Below, piece after piece: positions 51,361 to 60,109 of a stretch of DNA of 64,000 nucleotides. Origin of the DNA: Limibacterium fermenti. GTDB lineage: Bacteria; Bacteroidota; Bacteroidia; Bacteroidales; Dysgonomonadaceae. A program made the position numbers and the translations under genes. Each line of letters starts with the position of its first letter. Position 1 is the first letter of the stretch. Location: NCBI RefSeq assembly GCF_041902845.1, contig NZ_CP159486.1, forward strand, positions 3,410,001 to 3,474,000, read 5' to 3'. The notes beneath the pieces are model-generated. The model was not told where the DNA came from, did not search any database, and was given only the letters and a program-made list of their open reading frames with translations.

Positions 51361-52862
51361 CTTGTTTCCTTCAAGATGCGCTCTGTTGTGAGTTTGGACG
51401 AAAGAAGCACTAAAGGGACGCCGTTTCCGGGATGTGTACTCCCTCCGACGAAAAACAAGTTTGTATATTTTGCATGCCGGTTGTGCGGACGAAAGTAGCC
51501 CATTTGGAAAATAGTATGGCTTAAACTTCCGAAAACCGCCCCGTTGGTTATGTTACAATAATCCTTCCATGTTTGAGGCATAACACATATCTCGAACTTG
51601 ATATGTTTTTCAACATCGTCTATTCCGGCTTCTTTTAATCGCTTGAAAACAGCTATACGCGCACGTTTTTTCAATAAATCCCAGTCTTGTTCCATCCCAT
51701 CGTCTATATGGGGTGCCGGGATGATTACCGATAAACTGTCCTGTTTGTCGGGGGCGGCATCCTTATCGGTACGTACGGGCGAATGGATGTAAAAACTCGG
51801 ATTAGACGACAAGGATTTTTTATCGAAAATCATCTCCATGCCTTCTTTGTAAGGTTCGTTCAGAAAAATACTGTGATGGGCCAATTGAGGATATTCTTGA
51901 TCCATAGCCCAGTGAAAAACGATGGCAGAACAAGAATACTCTTTCCGTTCCAATTGAAGGGAGGCTTTTCTGTCAGGGAGCAAATAACGGTAGACATACG
52001 GAAGGTCGGCATTGGCTACCACAATATCCGCATACGTATTCTGCCCGTTCGAGAGTTGTATGCCCTTCGCCTTGCGTCCGTCCAGAATGATATTCTCCAC
52101 ATTTTGATTGAAATGAAAACGGACACCCGCTTCCTCCGCCTTTTCCATAAGCTTCTGAACAATCGTATGCATGCCTCCTTTAGGAAACAAAGCCCCCTCC
52201 ATGATTTCTGCGGAGGGGATCATCGAAAAAAAAGCCGGTTGACGGTAAGGATTTTGTCCTACATAAATATTTTGGAACGTAAAGACCTTTTGAAGGCGGG
52301 CATCTTTAAAGAATCGACGGATATAAGCGGTATGCTTTATCCATGTTTTAAAATGAATCATCATCGCCGCGTTTCGCAATGTAAGGAATTCACGAAGATG
52401 ATAAAAATTACGGCCGAGCAATTGCTCGGTAGCAAGGCGGAAGAATCCATATCCTTTTTTTACATAGCGTTTGTATTGTGCGTAACTGTCCGGCTCAAAC
52501 GCTTCGAGCTGGCTTTTCATTTTCGCCTCGTTGGGAGAATAAGAAAAGTCACTGCCATCGCTAAAAAACAACTTGTAGATCGGATCGAGAGAAACAGGCT
52601 CCAGCTCTTTGTCCATGTCCAGGCCCAATGACCGGAAAACATCCCGGTAAACAGACGGCATCAGTAAAATAGTCGCTCCTAAATCAAAACGATGACCATT
52701 CTTGAAAATCTGTCCGCAACGCCCACCCGGCGCCGCATTCTTTTCATATACTTCTACCTGAAAACCCTTGTTGGCAAGAAAAACGGAGGTTGCTATTCCG
52801 GCAACACCTGCACCGATAATGACAACTTTCTTTTGCAGACTGTTTTTTTTAGTCGTCATCAT
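51357..52862 (-). CDS. crtI: phytoene desaturase family protein (CrtI/CrtN type)
   Basis: A 501-residue FAD-dependent carotene desaturase. The dinucleotide-binding start is VVIIGAGVAGIATSVFLANKG (about 13-33), followed by YEKNAAPGGRCG and HRFDLGATILLMP. The C-terminal carotenoid-desaturase signature FFVGGSTHPGNGVPLVLLSSKL is complete. It would introduce double bases into phytoene or diapophytoene to give a coloured polyene. It overlaps crtB at ATGA, so the two are translationally coupled, and lies 25 bases after phoH. Confidence 0.9.
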   Translation of the reverse strand: MMTTKKNSLQKKVVIIGAGVAGIATSVFLANKGFQVEVYEKNAAPGGRCGQIFKNGHRFDLGATILLMPSVYRDVFRSLGLDMDKELEPVSLDPIYKLFFSDGSDFSYSPNEAKMKSQLEAFEPDSYAQYKRYVKKGYGFFRLATEQLLGRNFYHLREFLTLRNAAMMIHFKTWIKHTAYIRRFFKDARLQKVFTFQNIYVGQNPYRQPAFFSMIPSAEIMEGALFPKGGMHTIVQKLMEKAEEAGVRFHFNQNVENIILDGRKAKGIQLSNGQNTYADIVVANADLPYVYRYLLPDRKASLQLERKEYSCSAIVFHWAMDQEYPQLAHHSIFLNEPYKEGMEMIFDKKSLSSNPSFYIHSPVRTDKDAAPDKQDSLSVIIPAPHIDDGMEQDWDLLKKRARIAVFKRLKEAGIDDVEKHIKFEICVMPQTWKDYCNITNGAVFGSLSHTIFQMGYFRPHNRHAKYTNLFFVGGSTHPGNGVPLVLLSSKLTTERILKETR

Positions 52863-52887
52863 AATTTGCCGGATAGCCGATTAATAT

Positions 52888-54213
52888 TTACAATAAATTA
52901 CTTGCCAGTTCCGAAAGCTCGCTGCGTTCCCCTTTCACCAGATTGATATGCGCGAAGAGGTTTTGGCCCTTCATCTTATCAATCATATAAGCCAAGCCAT
53001 TGGACTGCGAATCGAGATAAGGCGAGTCTATTTGCTGCAAGTCGCCGGTAAACACCATTTTCGTGCCTTCGCCGGCACGGGTGATGATGGTCTTAATTTC
53101 ATGCGGGGTAAGGTTTTGCGCCTCATCGATGATACAGTAGGTTTCGCTCAGGCTCCGTCCGCGGATATAAGCGAGCGCCTCGATTTCGAGTTGTCCCGAT
53201 TTTTGCATTTCATCTAGAGCCCGTAATTCGGATCCTCCTTGTCCGAGTTGCGACTTGATGACATTCAGATTATCGAAAAGCGGCTGCATGTAAGGAGCGA
53301 TCTTTTGCTTTTCATCGCCGGGCAGGTAACCCAAATCTTTGTTCGACAAAGAGACGATCGGCCGGGCCAGCAGCACCTGATGATACGCTTTATGTTGGCG
53401 CAATGCCGCCGCCAAAGCAAGGAGCGTTTTACCGGTTCCGGCTTTCCCCGTCAGGGCGATGAGTTTAATATCCGGATCATTCAAGACTTCCAGCGCGAAG
53501 GTTTGCTCCGCATTGCGGGGCGTAATGCCGAAATTAGCGCTTTTATCTACGCGGATAATCTTCTGCGTAAACGGATTATAACGCGCCAATACGCTATTGC
53601 GATCACTTTTCAGGACAAAGCATTGATTCGGTTTTAAAGGACTTTCAAATACAAAATCATCGATGTCGACCCCTGTCGGTTGAGCGTATATCTTATCAAT
53701 CAAATCGGGGGCAATATCTTCAATAATTTGTTCTTCCTGCCCGAAAATATCGATATCCGTGACCTTATCGTTGATATAATCTTCCACCAGTACGCCCAAT
53801 GACCGGGCTTTCATGCGCAGATTAATATCCTTTGTCACCAAAATGGTCTTCATTCTCGGATATTTGTCCGATAAATATAATACGGTGGAAAGTATGCGAT
53901 TGTCAGGGGTGCGTTCGGGAAACGATTCCGCAATCTTTTCGTGCGTGGAAGGGGCATTGACAATATACAATTTACCACGACCGACGCCTAAATCGGCGCC
54001 TTTTTTAAATAAATTGTCGTCGGTGATTAAATCCAACTCCCGGACAAAAGCGCGCGCATTGTAGTTTATCTGCTCATTTCCTTTCTTAAACTTATCCAAC
54101 TCTTCCAACACGGTAAAAGGAATGTAGATGTCGTTTTCTTCAAAATTATCGAGGCAATTGTAGTCATGCAGGATCACGTTCGTGTCCAGAATAAAATTCT
54201 TTTTCGTTCCCAT
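52888..54213 (-). CDS. PhoH-family PIN/ATPase protein (PhoH2-like)
   Basis: A 441-residue fusion of an N-terminal PIN ribonuclease domain (about 5-140; FILDTNVILHDY supplies the first Asp) and a C-terminal PhoH helicase-type ATPase (about 235-441; Walker A GKAGTGKT, Walker B YCIIDEAQNLTP). PhoH2 proteins couple RNA unwinding and cleavage. The start is followed downstream by crtI on the same strand, so it may share the transcript; no functional tie is known. Confidence 0.93.
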   Translation of the reverse strand: MGTKKNFILDTNVILHDYNCLDNFEENDIYIPFTVLEELDKFKKGNEQINYNARAFVRELDLITDDNLFKKGADLGVGRGKLYIVNAPSTHEKIAESFPERTPDNRILSTVLYLSDKYPRMKTILVTKDINLRMKARSLGVLVEDYINDKVTDIDIFGQEEQIIEDIAPDLIDKIYAQPTGVDIDDFVFESPLKPNQCFVLKSDRNSVLARYNPFTQKIIRVDKSANFGITPRNAEQTFALEVLNDPDIKLIALTGKAGTGKTLLALAAALRQHKAYHQVLLARPIVSLSNKDLGYLPGDEKQKIAPYMQPLFDNLNVIKSQLGQGGSELRALDEMQKSGQLEIEALAYIRGRSLSETYCIIDEAQNLTPHEIKTIITRAGEGTKMVFTGDLQQIDSPYLDSQSNGLAYMIDKMKGQNLFAHINLVKGERSELSELASNLL

Positions 54214-54327
54214 ACTGTAATTTGTTTATCGTTCATCCGGTTTCACGTTGCGTCCTTCCTGAGGTATCGCTCGAAGCGACGCCCCCGGTTACGCCCGCGG
54301 TCAACCGATGAAAATTCATCGTTCCCG
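54214..54327. other. gap between OmpH-like gene and phoH
   Basis: About 110 bases with a GC-rich imperfect palindrome (CGCTCGAAGCGACG, about 54269-54282). No gene. Confidence 0.3.
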
Positions 54328-54960
54328 TTATTTCGGTGAAGAGCCCGATGTTGCAGGGCCATATCGATTATTGAGAAATTCAATCACTTCGCCGGTTATA
54401 TCGTATTTTATATCACCATACAAAATATTGGCGGTTCCGGTATTGCTAAAGATGATTTGATAACCTTGCGTTTTATTGAATTCGGCGATATGGACTTTTA
54501 TCGTATCTTCCAGTTCGATATTTAATTTTTGTTGCTCAATGGCAAACTCCTGCGACAAGCGTTGCGCCGTTTGTTGATATTCTTCCTGCATCTTCAGGAT
54601 GCGTTGTTGTTCTTGCTTCGCCCTTTCATCGCTAAGGAAAGCATTGTTGCGCAATTTACGGTCAAATTCCTGTGCGGCCGCTTGCAATTGTTGATCTTTT
54701 TGATTTAATGTAGAACGAGAATTTTCTTGATTACGCATCAGCGTCTCATTAATATCCTTCGCGAAATTGTAATTATGCAAAAGGGAATCCAAATTGACAT
54801 AGGCAACCGGAAGAACCACCGACGAGTCGCCCACGAGCGAATTTCCTCCTTTTGCCGCTCCTCCGTTGGAGCCGGAGGTCGATGTGAAATGTAAAATATA
54901 AAGCACAATAATTGCAACAGCCAATACGCCGCTCAAAATATAAGAATAAGTATTCTTCAT
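54328..54960 (-). CDS. OmpH/Skp-like periplasmic chaperone family protein
   Basis: A 210-residue protein with an uncleaved-looking N-terminal helix (SYILSGVLAVAIIVLYILHF, about 6-25) and a Gly/Ser linker, so it is probably tethered to the inner membrane. The long coiled coil (about 68-160: NQKDQQLQAAAQEFDRKL, QQRILKMQEEYQQTAQRL) is the OmpH/Skp arm, framed by the small beta body (AYVNLDSLLHNY and YQIIFSNTG...YDITGEVIEFLN). Skp helps outer-membrane proteins cross the periplasm. The -7 box at 55168-55175 implies a leader near 200 bases. Confidence 0.88.
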   Translation of the reverse strand: MKNTYSYILSGVLAVAIIVLYILHFTSTSGSNGGAAKGGNSLVGDSSVVLPVAYVNLDSLLHNYNFAKDINETLMRNQENSRSTLNQKDQQLQAAAQEFDRKLRNNAFLSDERAKQEQQRILKMQEEYQQTAQRLSQEFAIEQQKLNIELEDTIKVHIAEFNKTQGYQIIFSNTGTANILYGDIKYDITGEVIEFLNNRYGPATSGSSPK

Positions 54961-55167
54961 TTTTCGGAATTTTTATAGTTTTCTGATTTCAAAATTTATA
55001 CCGTTCATTCTCTCTTCAGTACCGCTTTCGCCTTTCCTATAACTTTCCTATAACATAAAATAAGTTCCTTCGCTATACGGAATGTTTTCCGGAAACTAGT
55101 GGAACTTTCCTTATCCCTCAAAAAGGCGATGATTACTTCTTAGAGTTCTTCTCATTATTTTAAACCA

Positions 55168-55175
55168 CAAAGATA
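55168..55175 (-). promoter_or_regulatory. OmpH-like gene -7 box TATCTTTG
   Basis: Exact minus-strand consensus 208 bases before the ATG. Confidence 0.55.
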
Positions 55176-55310
55176 GCCTAATTAGATAATTAATTCATGG
55201 TTTTCGTATTAAAGATGCTAAATTTTTTGCTTTCGTCTTATTTTTCTTGTACTTTTATAGCCTGTTTTCAGAAAGAAAACCAATGAATGGAATACTGATT
55301 ATAAATGCTT

Positions 55311-55318
55311 TACTTTTG
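55311..55318 (+). promoter_or_regulatory. pepD copy 2 -7 box TACTTTTG
   Basis: TAnnTTTG match 30 bases upstream of the ATG at 55348. Confidence 0.6.
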
Positions 55319-55347
55319 AATAAAGAAGAAGACAAACATTAAAGACT

Positions 55348-56823
55348 ATGACAATCAAAGAACTTGAACCAAAAGCTATCTGGAATTATTTTTACGACAT
55401 TACACAAATTCCACGACCTTCTAAAAAGGAAGAAGCCATCCTGCGCTATTTGCTCGATTTCGGCAAAAAGCACAACCTCGACACGAAGCAGGATAGAGCC
55501 GGAAACGTACTGATAACCAAACCGGCCACTCCGGGCAAAGAAAACCTCCCTACGGTTATTCTGCAATCGCATGTCGATATGGTCTGCGAGAAAAACAGCG
55601 ATATTACCCACGATTTCGAGAACGATCCGATTGAAACGATTATCGACGGGGATTGGGTGAAAGCGAACGGAACCACCTTAGGTGCCGATGACGGCATCGG
55701 AGTAGCCGCCCAGTTGGCACTATTGGCCTCGGACAATATCGCCCACGGCAAAATCGAGGCGCTTTTTACCGTAGATGAAGAAACAGGTCTCACCGGAGCC
55801 TTTAATCTTGAGAAAGATTTTCTGACCGGCAATATCCTCATCAATTTGGATAGCGAAGAGGAAGGTCTGATTTACATCGGTTGCGCCGGAGGGAAAAACA
55901 CCCGAGGCTACTTTAAATACAAAGAAAAAGAGAGTCCCAAGAAGTATTTTTGGTTTAATCTTCATGTAAAAGGATTACGCGGCGGCCATTCGGGAAGCGA
56001 TATCGACAAGAATTTCGGGAATGCGAATAAAATCCTCGCCCGCTTCCTGTTCTCGCTTATGCGAAAAAAATACGGCATGGTGTTATCGGAAATTAAAGGC
56101 GGAAACCTGAGCAATGCCCTTCCCCGCGAGGCGTATGCGATTGTAGGCGTGAAGGAGAAATACAAAGAAGATATACGGGTTAAGTTAAACACATTCCTCG
56201 CCAGCGTCCAAAATGAGTATAAACATACCGAAACGTCTTTGGATATTCAATTGGAATCGGCGCAGATACCGTCGAAAGTGCTGAATAAGGGAACCACGGA
56301 ACGGTTGATTTTAGCCCTCAACGCTTGTCCGCACGGAGTGATAGGAATGAGTCTCGATATTCCCGGATTGGTAGAGACGTCCAACAATATGGCTTCCGTG
56401 AAAATGATCGACGGGCAACAAATTGAAGTCATCACCAGCCAACGCAGTTCCGTGGAATCGCAGAGAGAATATGTCATCAACATGGTCACCTCGGTGTTCG
56501 ATCTGGCCGGCGCAAAAGTCACGTACAACGAGGGGTATCCCGGCTGGCAGCCCAATACGGAGTCGCAGATCCTGAGACTCGCCGAAAAGGTGTACAAAGA
56601 TCTGTACAACAAAGACGCGGAAGTAAAAGCCATCCATGCGGGCCTTGAGTGCGGATTGTTCTTGGAAAAATACCCGCATCTCGATATGATTTCCATCGGG
56701 CCGGATATGACCGATGTCCATTCTCCCAAAGAGAAACTGAATATTCCTTCGGTGGAGAAATGGTGGAACTTTTTAGTGAAAATACTCGAGAACGTGTCGC
56801 CCGAAACGGCAGAGAAAAGATGA
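55348..56823 (+). CDS. pepD: aminoacyl-histidine dipeptidase (M20 peptidase), copy 2
   Basis: A 491-residue paralogue of the protein encoded at 33366-34829. It keeps LQSHVDMV (metal His and Asp), LGADDGIG, TVDEETG (catalytic Glu), GGHSGSDIDKNFGNANK and HAGLECGLF, and ends DVHSPKEKLNIPSVEKWWNFLV. Cytosolic dipeptide hydrolysis is expected. It has its own promoter and stands alone; the two copies differ enough to suggest an old duplication with possible specificity change. Confidence 0.93.
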   Translation: MTIKELEPKAIWNYFYDITQIPRPSKKEEAILRYLLDFGKKHNLDTKQDRAGNVLITKPATPGKENLPTVILQSHVDMVCEKNSDITHDFENDPIETIIDGDWVKANGTTLGADDGIGVAAQLALLASDNIAHGKIEALFTVDEETGLTGAFNLEKDFLTGNILINLDSEEEGLIYIGCAGGKNTRGYFKYKEKESPKKYFWFNLHVKGLRGGHSGSDIDKNFGNANKILARFLFSLMRKKYGMVLSEIKGGNLSNALPREAYAIVGVKEKYKEDIRVKLNTFLASVQNEYKHTETSLDIQLESAQIPSKVLNKGTTERLILALNACPHGVIGMSLDIPGLVETSNNMASVKMIDGQQIEVITSQRSSVESQREYVINMVTSVFDLAGAKVTYNEGYPGWQPNTESQILRLAEKVYKDLYNKDAEVKAIHAGLECGLFLEKYPHLDMISIGPDMTDVHSPKEKLNIPSVEKWWNFLVKILENVSPETAEKR

Positions 56824-56880
56824 GAAGCTGAACTTGAAGTCATCTCAAGAGTAAAAACACGAAGATTCTATTTACTTTAA

Positions 56881-56955
56881 ACTCTCGCAGATTACGTGGA
56901 TTTTCGCAGAATGCCAATGAAAAACTGCGTCTATCTGCGCTATCTGCGAGAGATA
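56881..56955. repeat. CTGCG-rich dispersed palindromic repeat, copy 2
   Basis: Outer arms CTCTCGCAGA and TCTGCGAGAG pair perfectly. The interior repeats CGCAGATT, TTCGCAGAA, CTGCGTCTATCTGCGCTATC. The left half matches the reverse complement of 27816-27859. Confidence 0.65.
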
Positions 56956-56981
56956 TTCTTTTTAAGTGACAAACGGCAATC

Positions 56982-58016
56982 ATGGTCAATCGATATATCG
57001 CTCTCTCGTTATTCCTGATTGTTTATAACGGATTTCTGCTCGGACAACGGCAGGACTCTCTGCGGATCCTATTTTATAACGTCGAAAATCTCTTCGATAC
57101 AAAGGACGACCCGCTTACGCAAGATGAGGACTTTCTGCCGGGCAAATTAATGAATTGGACCCATTGGAAATATCGCGAAAAGCTCAAAAACATCACCCGT
57201 GTCATCACAGCCGTGGGACAAATGCAATCGCCGGCTATCGTAGGATTGTGCGAAGTCGAAAACGACAGCGTCTTATACGACCTTACCCGCCGTTCTCCGC
57301 TAAAGGCTCAACAATACCACTATATCATCACACATTCACCCGATGAGCGAGGTATGGACGTCGCGCTGCTTTACCAACGCGACCATGTACGGTTACTGCA
57401 AACGGCTGAATATCCCATTCGGTTCGGAAACAAGCCGACGCGCCGCTCCCGAAATATTCTTCACGCGACCTTTCTCACGCTTAGTCACGACACTCTCGAT
57501 GTATTTGTCTCCCATTTTCCTTCGCGACGGGGTGGACAACATCAAACGGAACCGGCACGAATCGACGCGGCATCGCTTTTGCGCTCCAAAGCCGATAGCC
57601 TCTTCAGCGTACGGCAGCACGCCCACATCATCATCATGGGCGATTTCAACGATCATCCCGATGATAAAAGTCTCGCGCGTATTTTAAAAGCAGGTATCCC
57701 CGCTCTTCACCCTTCGGACAAACAATTATACAATCTCTTTCTTCCCCGTATAAAAGAACGGAACTTCGGAAGTTATAAGTTTCAAGGACGTTGGGAAATA
57801 CTCGATCAGTTCATCATAAGCGGAGATTTTCTTTCCGGAGAAAGTACGATGAAAATAAGGAATAAAGAAGCTACGGTTTTCCGCATGCCTTTTCTTTTGC
57901 AAGACGATGAAAAGGATGGCGGGAAAAAACCTTTCCGAACCAATTCGGGGCCTCGCTACGTCGGAGGGTTCAGTGATCATTTGCCGGTGTATATGGACGT
58001 TATCATCAATTACTAA
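56982..58016 (+). CDS. exported endonuclease/exonuclease/phosphatase family protein
   Basis: A 344-residue EEP-fold protein with a signal peptide (MVNRYIALSLFLIVYNGFLLG). The metal-dependent active site is shown by ILFYNVENLFD (Asn, start), GLCEVEND (catalytic Glu), RGMDVALLY, VSHFPSRRGG, the GDFNDHPDD block and the final SDHLPVYMDV (His). This fits a secreted nuclease or lipid-phosphate phosphodiesterase. The substrate is unknown. Its last codons AAT TAC TAA are the first unit of a heptamer-repeat tract. Confidence 0.9.
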   Translation: MVNRYIALSLFLIVYNGFLLGQRQDSLRILFYNVENLFDTKDDPLTQDEDFLPGKLMNWTHWKYREKLKNITRVITAVGQMQSPAIVGLCEVENDSVLYDLTRRSPLKAQQYHYIITHSPDERGMDVALLYQRDHVRLLQTAEYPIRFGNKPTRRSRNILHATFLTLSHDTLDVFVSHFPSRRGGQHQTEPARIDAASLLRSKADSLFSVRQHAHIIIMGDFNDHPDDKSLARILKAGIPALHPSDKQLYNLFLPRIKERNFGSYKFQGRWEILDQFIISGDFLSGESTMKIRNKEATVFRMPFLLQDDEKDGGKKPFRTNSGPRYVGGFSDHLPVYMDVIINY

Positions 58017-58105
58017 TGACTAATGACCAATGACCAATGACTAATGACTAATTGCTAATTACTGATGACTGATGACCAATGTCTGATGGTTGATTTCTAA
58101 TGCAG
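58008..58105. repeat. 7-bp phased degenerate repeat, locus 6
   Basis: Thirteen units in phase: AATTACT, AATGACT, AATGACC (twice), AATGACT (twice), AATTGCT, AATTACT, GATGACT, GATGACC, AATGTCT, GATGGTT, GATTTCT. It begins within the nuclease gene and includes its stop codon. TGA or TAA appears in all three frames. Confidence 0.8.
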
Positions 58106-58148
58106 AAGAAAGAAAATAGCCCCTTTTTCAAAAGTTTAGCTTAATTTG

Positions 58149-58180
58149 TTTGACGGCATTAAGAAATAATTCTATTTTTG
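58149..58180 (+). promoter_or_regulatory. full Bacteroidota promoter of tatA (TTTG-N20-TATTTTTG)
   Basis: The -33 TTTG (58149-58152) and -7 TATTTTTG (58173-58180) have a 20-base spacer. The ATG is 49 bases downstream of the -7 box. Confidence 0.75.
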
Positions 58181-58228
58181 TAAGCTTATTCAAAATGAAT
58201 AGTGTAAATATATAAAACAACAAGATCT

Positions 58229-58426
58229 ATGAACCCTTTACTTTTCAACTTAAACGGATGGGAAATACCTATCATCCTAATCGTTGTCCTTCTACTTTTC
58301 GGAGGGAAAAAAATACCCGAATTCATGAGCGGTTTGGGTAAAGGTATTCGCAGCTTTAAAAAAGGATTGAACGATATCGAAGAAGATATCAAGACGGACC
58401 CTACCGATAAGCCCAATAATCAATAA
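58229..58426 (+). CDS. tatA: Sec-independent protein translocase TatA/E
   Basis: A 65-residue single-span protein with the hallmarks of TatA: hydrophobic helix WEIPIILIVVLLLFGGKKIPE (about 9-29), the FGG hinge, and the amphipathic helix LGKGIRSFKKGLNDIEEDIK. TatA oligomers form the passage for folded twin-arginine substrates. tatC is 134 bases downstream, and no tatB-like gene is present, so this is a minimal TatAC system. The promoter upstream is well formed. Confidence 0.95.
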   Translation: MNPLLFNLNGWEIPIILIVVLLLFGGKKIPEFMSGLGKGIRSFKKGLNDIEEDIKTDPTDKPNNQ

Positions 58427-58560
58427 AAAGATTTACCCGTGCGGTTAGGGGGATTGAAATCTTTTTTATCAATACAATCTATTCCCCGGAAGCTTGTGCG
58501 ATGAATGAAAATGCTTCCGGGAAATAATATTGACGGCTATTACATACACAATCAAAGAAA

Positions 58561-59379
58561 ATGAGTGATAAAGAGATGTCCTTTTGGGACCATTTGGAAG
58601 AATTCCGGTGGACGTTAATTCGTATTATCGGAATTGTTTCCGGGCTCACGATTGTGGGGCTTATCATTATGCCGCATATTTTCGATTCGATCATTCTCGC
58701 CCCGAAATCATCCGATTTTATCACCTACCGTTTTATGGAAAATATCGGGAAGTACGTTCCTTTTCTTCCTGATTTCTCGGCCGACTCATTCAATGTGAAA
58801 ATATTGAATATCAACATGCCGACACAGTTCATCACCTATATATCCACGTCGTTTGCTTTCGGCGTACTTTTCTCGATACCTTTTATTCTGTACGAACTAT
58901 GGCGGTTTATAAGCCCGGCGTTGTATGAAAACGAAATGAAAGGGATAAAAAGGGCCTTTGGATTCGGCGGAATCATGTTTGTACTGGGATGCTCTGTCGG
59001 TTATTTTATCGTTTTCCCGTTGATCTTCCGGTTTCTTATTACGTTTGAACTCAGTAGCGAAATTGAAAACATGCTTTCGTTGGATTCGTATATGAGTAAC
59101 TTCTATACGTTAATCCTCATTATGGGGATCGTTTTCGAATTGCCCTTGGTATTCTGGTTACTTTCGAATCTGGGGCTGATATACCGGTCGTTTTTCCGGA
59201 AATATCGACGCCATGCTATCGTTGGCGCTCTTCTTCTTGCGGCCATCATTACGCCTTCCGGCGACCCATTCTCGTTATTCGTGGTCACGATGCCTCTCTA
59301 TTTCCTCTGGGAATTGAGCGCCTTGCTGGTGAAAAAAGATCCGCCTCTGGAAGTTAATCTTCCTACTACGTTCGAGTAG
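58561..59379 (+). CDS. tatC: Sec-independent protein translocase TatC
   Basis: The receptor for twin-arginine signal peptides, 272 residues with six membrane helices. The N-terminal MSFWDHLEEFRWTLIR holds the signal-peptide-binding Glu region (HLEEFR). FYELWRFISPALYENE and the SPFSLFVVTMPLYFLWE end region (from GDPFS) match the family. The Tat system exports folded cofactor proteins. No obvious twin-arginine substrate was noticed in the window. Confidence 0.95.
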   Translation: MSDKEMSFWDHLEEFRWTLIRIIGIVSGLTIVGLIIMPHIFDSIILAPKSSDFITYRFMENIGKYVPFLPDFSADSFNVKILNINMPTQFITYISTSFAFGVLFSIPFILYELWRFISPALYENEMKGIKRAFGFGGIMFVLGCSVGYFIVFPLIFRFLITFELSSEIENMLSLDSYMSNFYTLILIMGIVFELPLVFWLLSNLGLIYRSFFRKYRRHAIVGALLLAAIITPSGDPFSLFVVTMPLYFLWELSALLVKKDPPLEVNLPTTFE

Positions 59380-59411
59380 GCCCCGTTTACCTGAGGGCCT
59401 CGCTCCCCGTC

Positions 59412-59483
59412 TGACGGATTCATTCTTTTTGACAAGTACCGATTTTATCCGTCAAACCGCAAGGAGCGGTTAGACGAGATTCC
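59412..59483. repeat. dispersed hairpin repeat, copy 5
   Basis: CGTCAAACCGC-AAGGA-GCGGTTAGACG (one mismatched pair in 11), with an extra CCGTCTGACGG palindrome at the left end. It lies between the convergent tatC and SIS genes. Confidence 0.65.
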
Positions 59484-59489
59484 TCTTAA

Positions 59490-60095
59490 TCAATGACTGA
59501 TTTCGCGCGACTTATCACCCAAATAGCCGCCATGATGGCGTTTGGCGTAATCGGCTGCGGTAAACCCGATTCTTTTCATGGTGCCGACGACCAGGATGTC
59601 GCCCATTACCGTCATCACCGTCGTCGAAGTGGTGGGAGTAAGATCCAGCGGGCACACTTCCTTGGGATTGCCTGTCAACAGAAACACATCGGCCTGCTGG
59701 GCCAAAACAATGTCTTTATTGCCCGTAATAACAATGATCGGCGTTTCGGGATAAAGCCCTTTCGCTAAATCGATCAATTCGATAATCTCGCGGGTCTTTC
59801 CCGAATTGGTAATCAGCAACAGCAGATCGTTCTCTTGTAGGATGCCCAAATCGCCATGTTGCGCCTCGCTCGGATGCATGAAGATGGCCGGCGTACCGGT
59901 GGAACAAAAAGTCGTAGCCATGTTTTGCCCGATTTGTCCGGCTTTGCCCATGCCGCTAATAACCAATTTGCCTTTTTTATGATGGATGCGCTCGACAATC
60001 AAATCGATCGCCCTATCGTATTGTTCATTCACAGGAATATGTAAAATAGCGTCGGCCTCCCGCTGCAAAAGGCTTGTAATTTCTTGTTGATTCAT
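59490..60095 (-). CDS. single-domain SIS sugar-phosphate isomerase (KdsD/KpsF-like)
   Basis: A 201-residue SIS-domain protein. LVISGMGKAGQIGQNMATTF (about 44-63) and the serine-rich LLITNSGKTREII are the sugar-phosphate loop, with HPSEAQHGDLG between them as in arabinose-5-phosphate isomerases. The CBS pair of E. coli KdsD is missing; a CBS-less isomerase is known from Bacteroides fragilis. It would make the Kdo precursor for lipopolysaccharide. The gene begins 15 bases after purE on the same strand. Confidence 0.87.
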   Translation of the reverse strand: MNQQEITSLLQREADAILHIPVNEQYDRAIDLIVERIHHKKGKLVISGMGKAGQIGQNMATTFCSTGTPAIFMHPSEAQHGDLGILQENDLLLLITNSGKTREIIELIDLAKGLYPETPIIVITGNKDIVLAQQADVFLLTGNPKEVCPLDLTPTTSTTVMTVMGDILVVGTMKRIGFTAADYAKRHHGGYLGDKSREISH

Positions 60096-60109
60096 CGTAT
60101 CGACCTTGA

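Larger units (their letters stand above)
54961..55347. other. 387-base divergent gap between OmpH-like gene and pepD copy 2
   Basis: No gene is seen. It is AT-rich and holds a minus-strand -7 box TATCTTTG at 55168-55175 for the OmpH-like gene and a plus-strand TACTTTTG at 55311-55318 for pepD. The roughly 200 bases between 54961 and 55160 would be the OmpH leader; they contain GGAAA/TTTCC inverted words (about 55088-55110). Confidence 0.5.
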
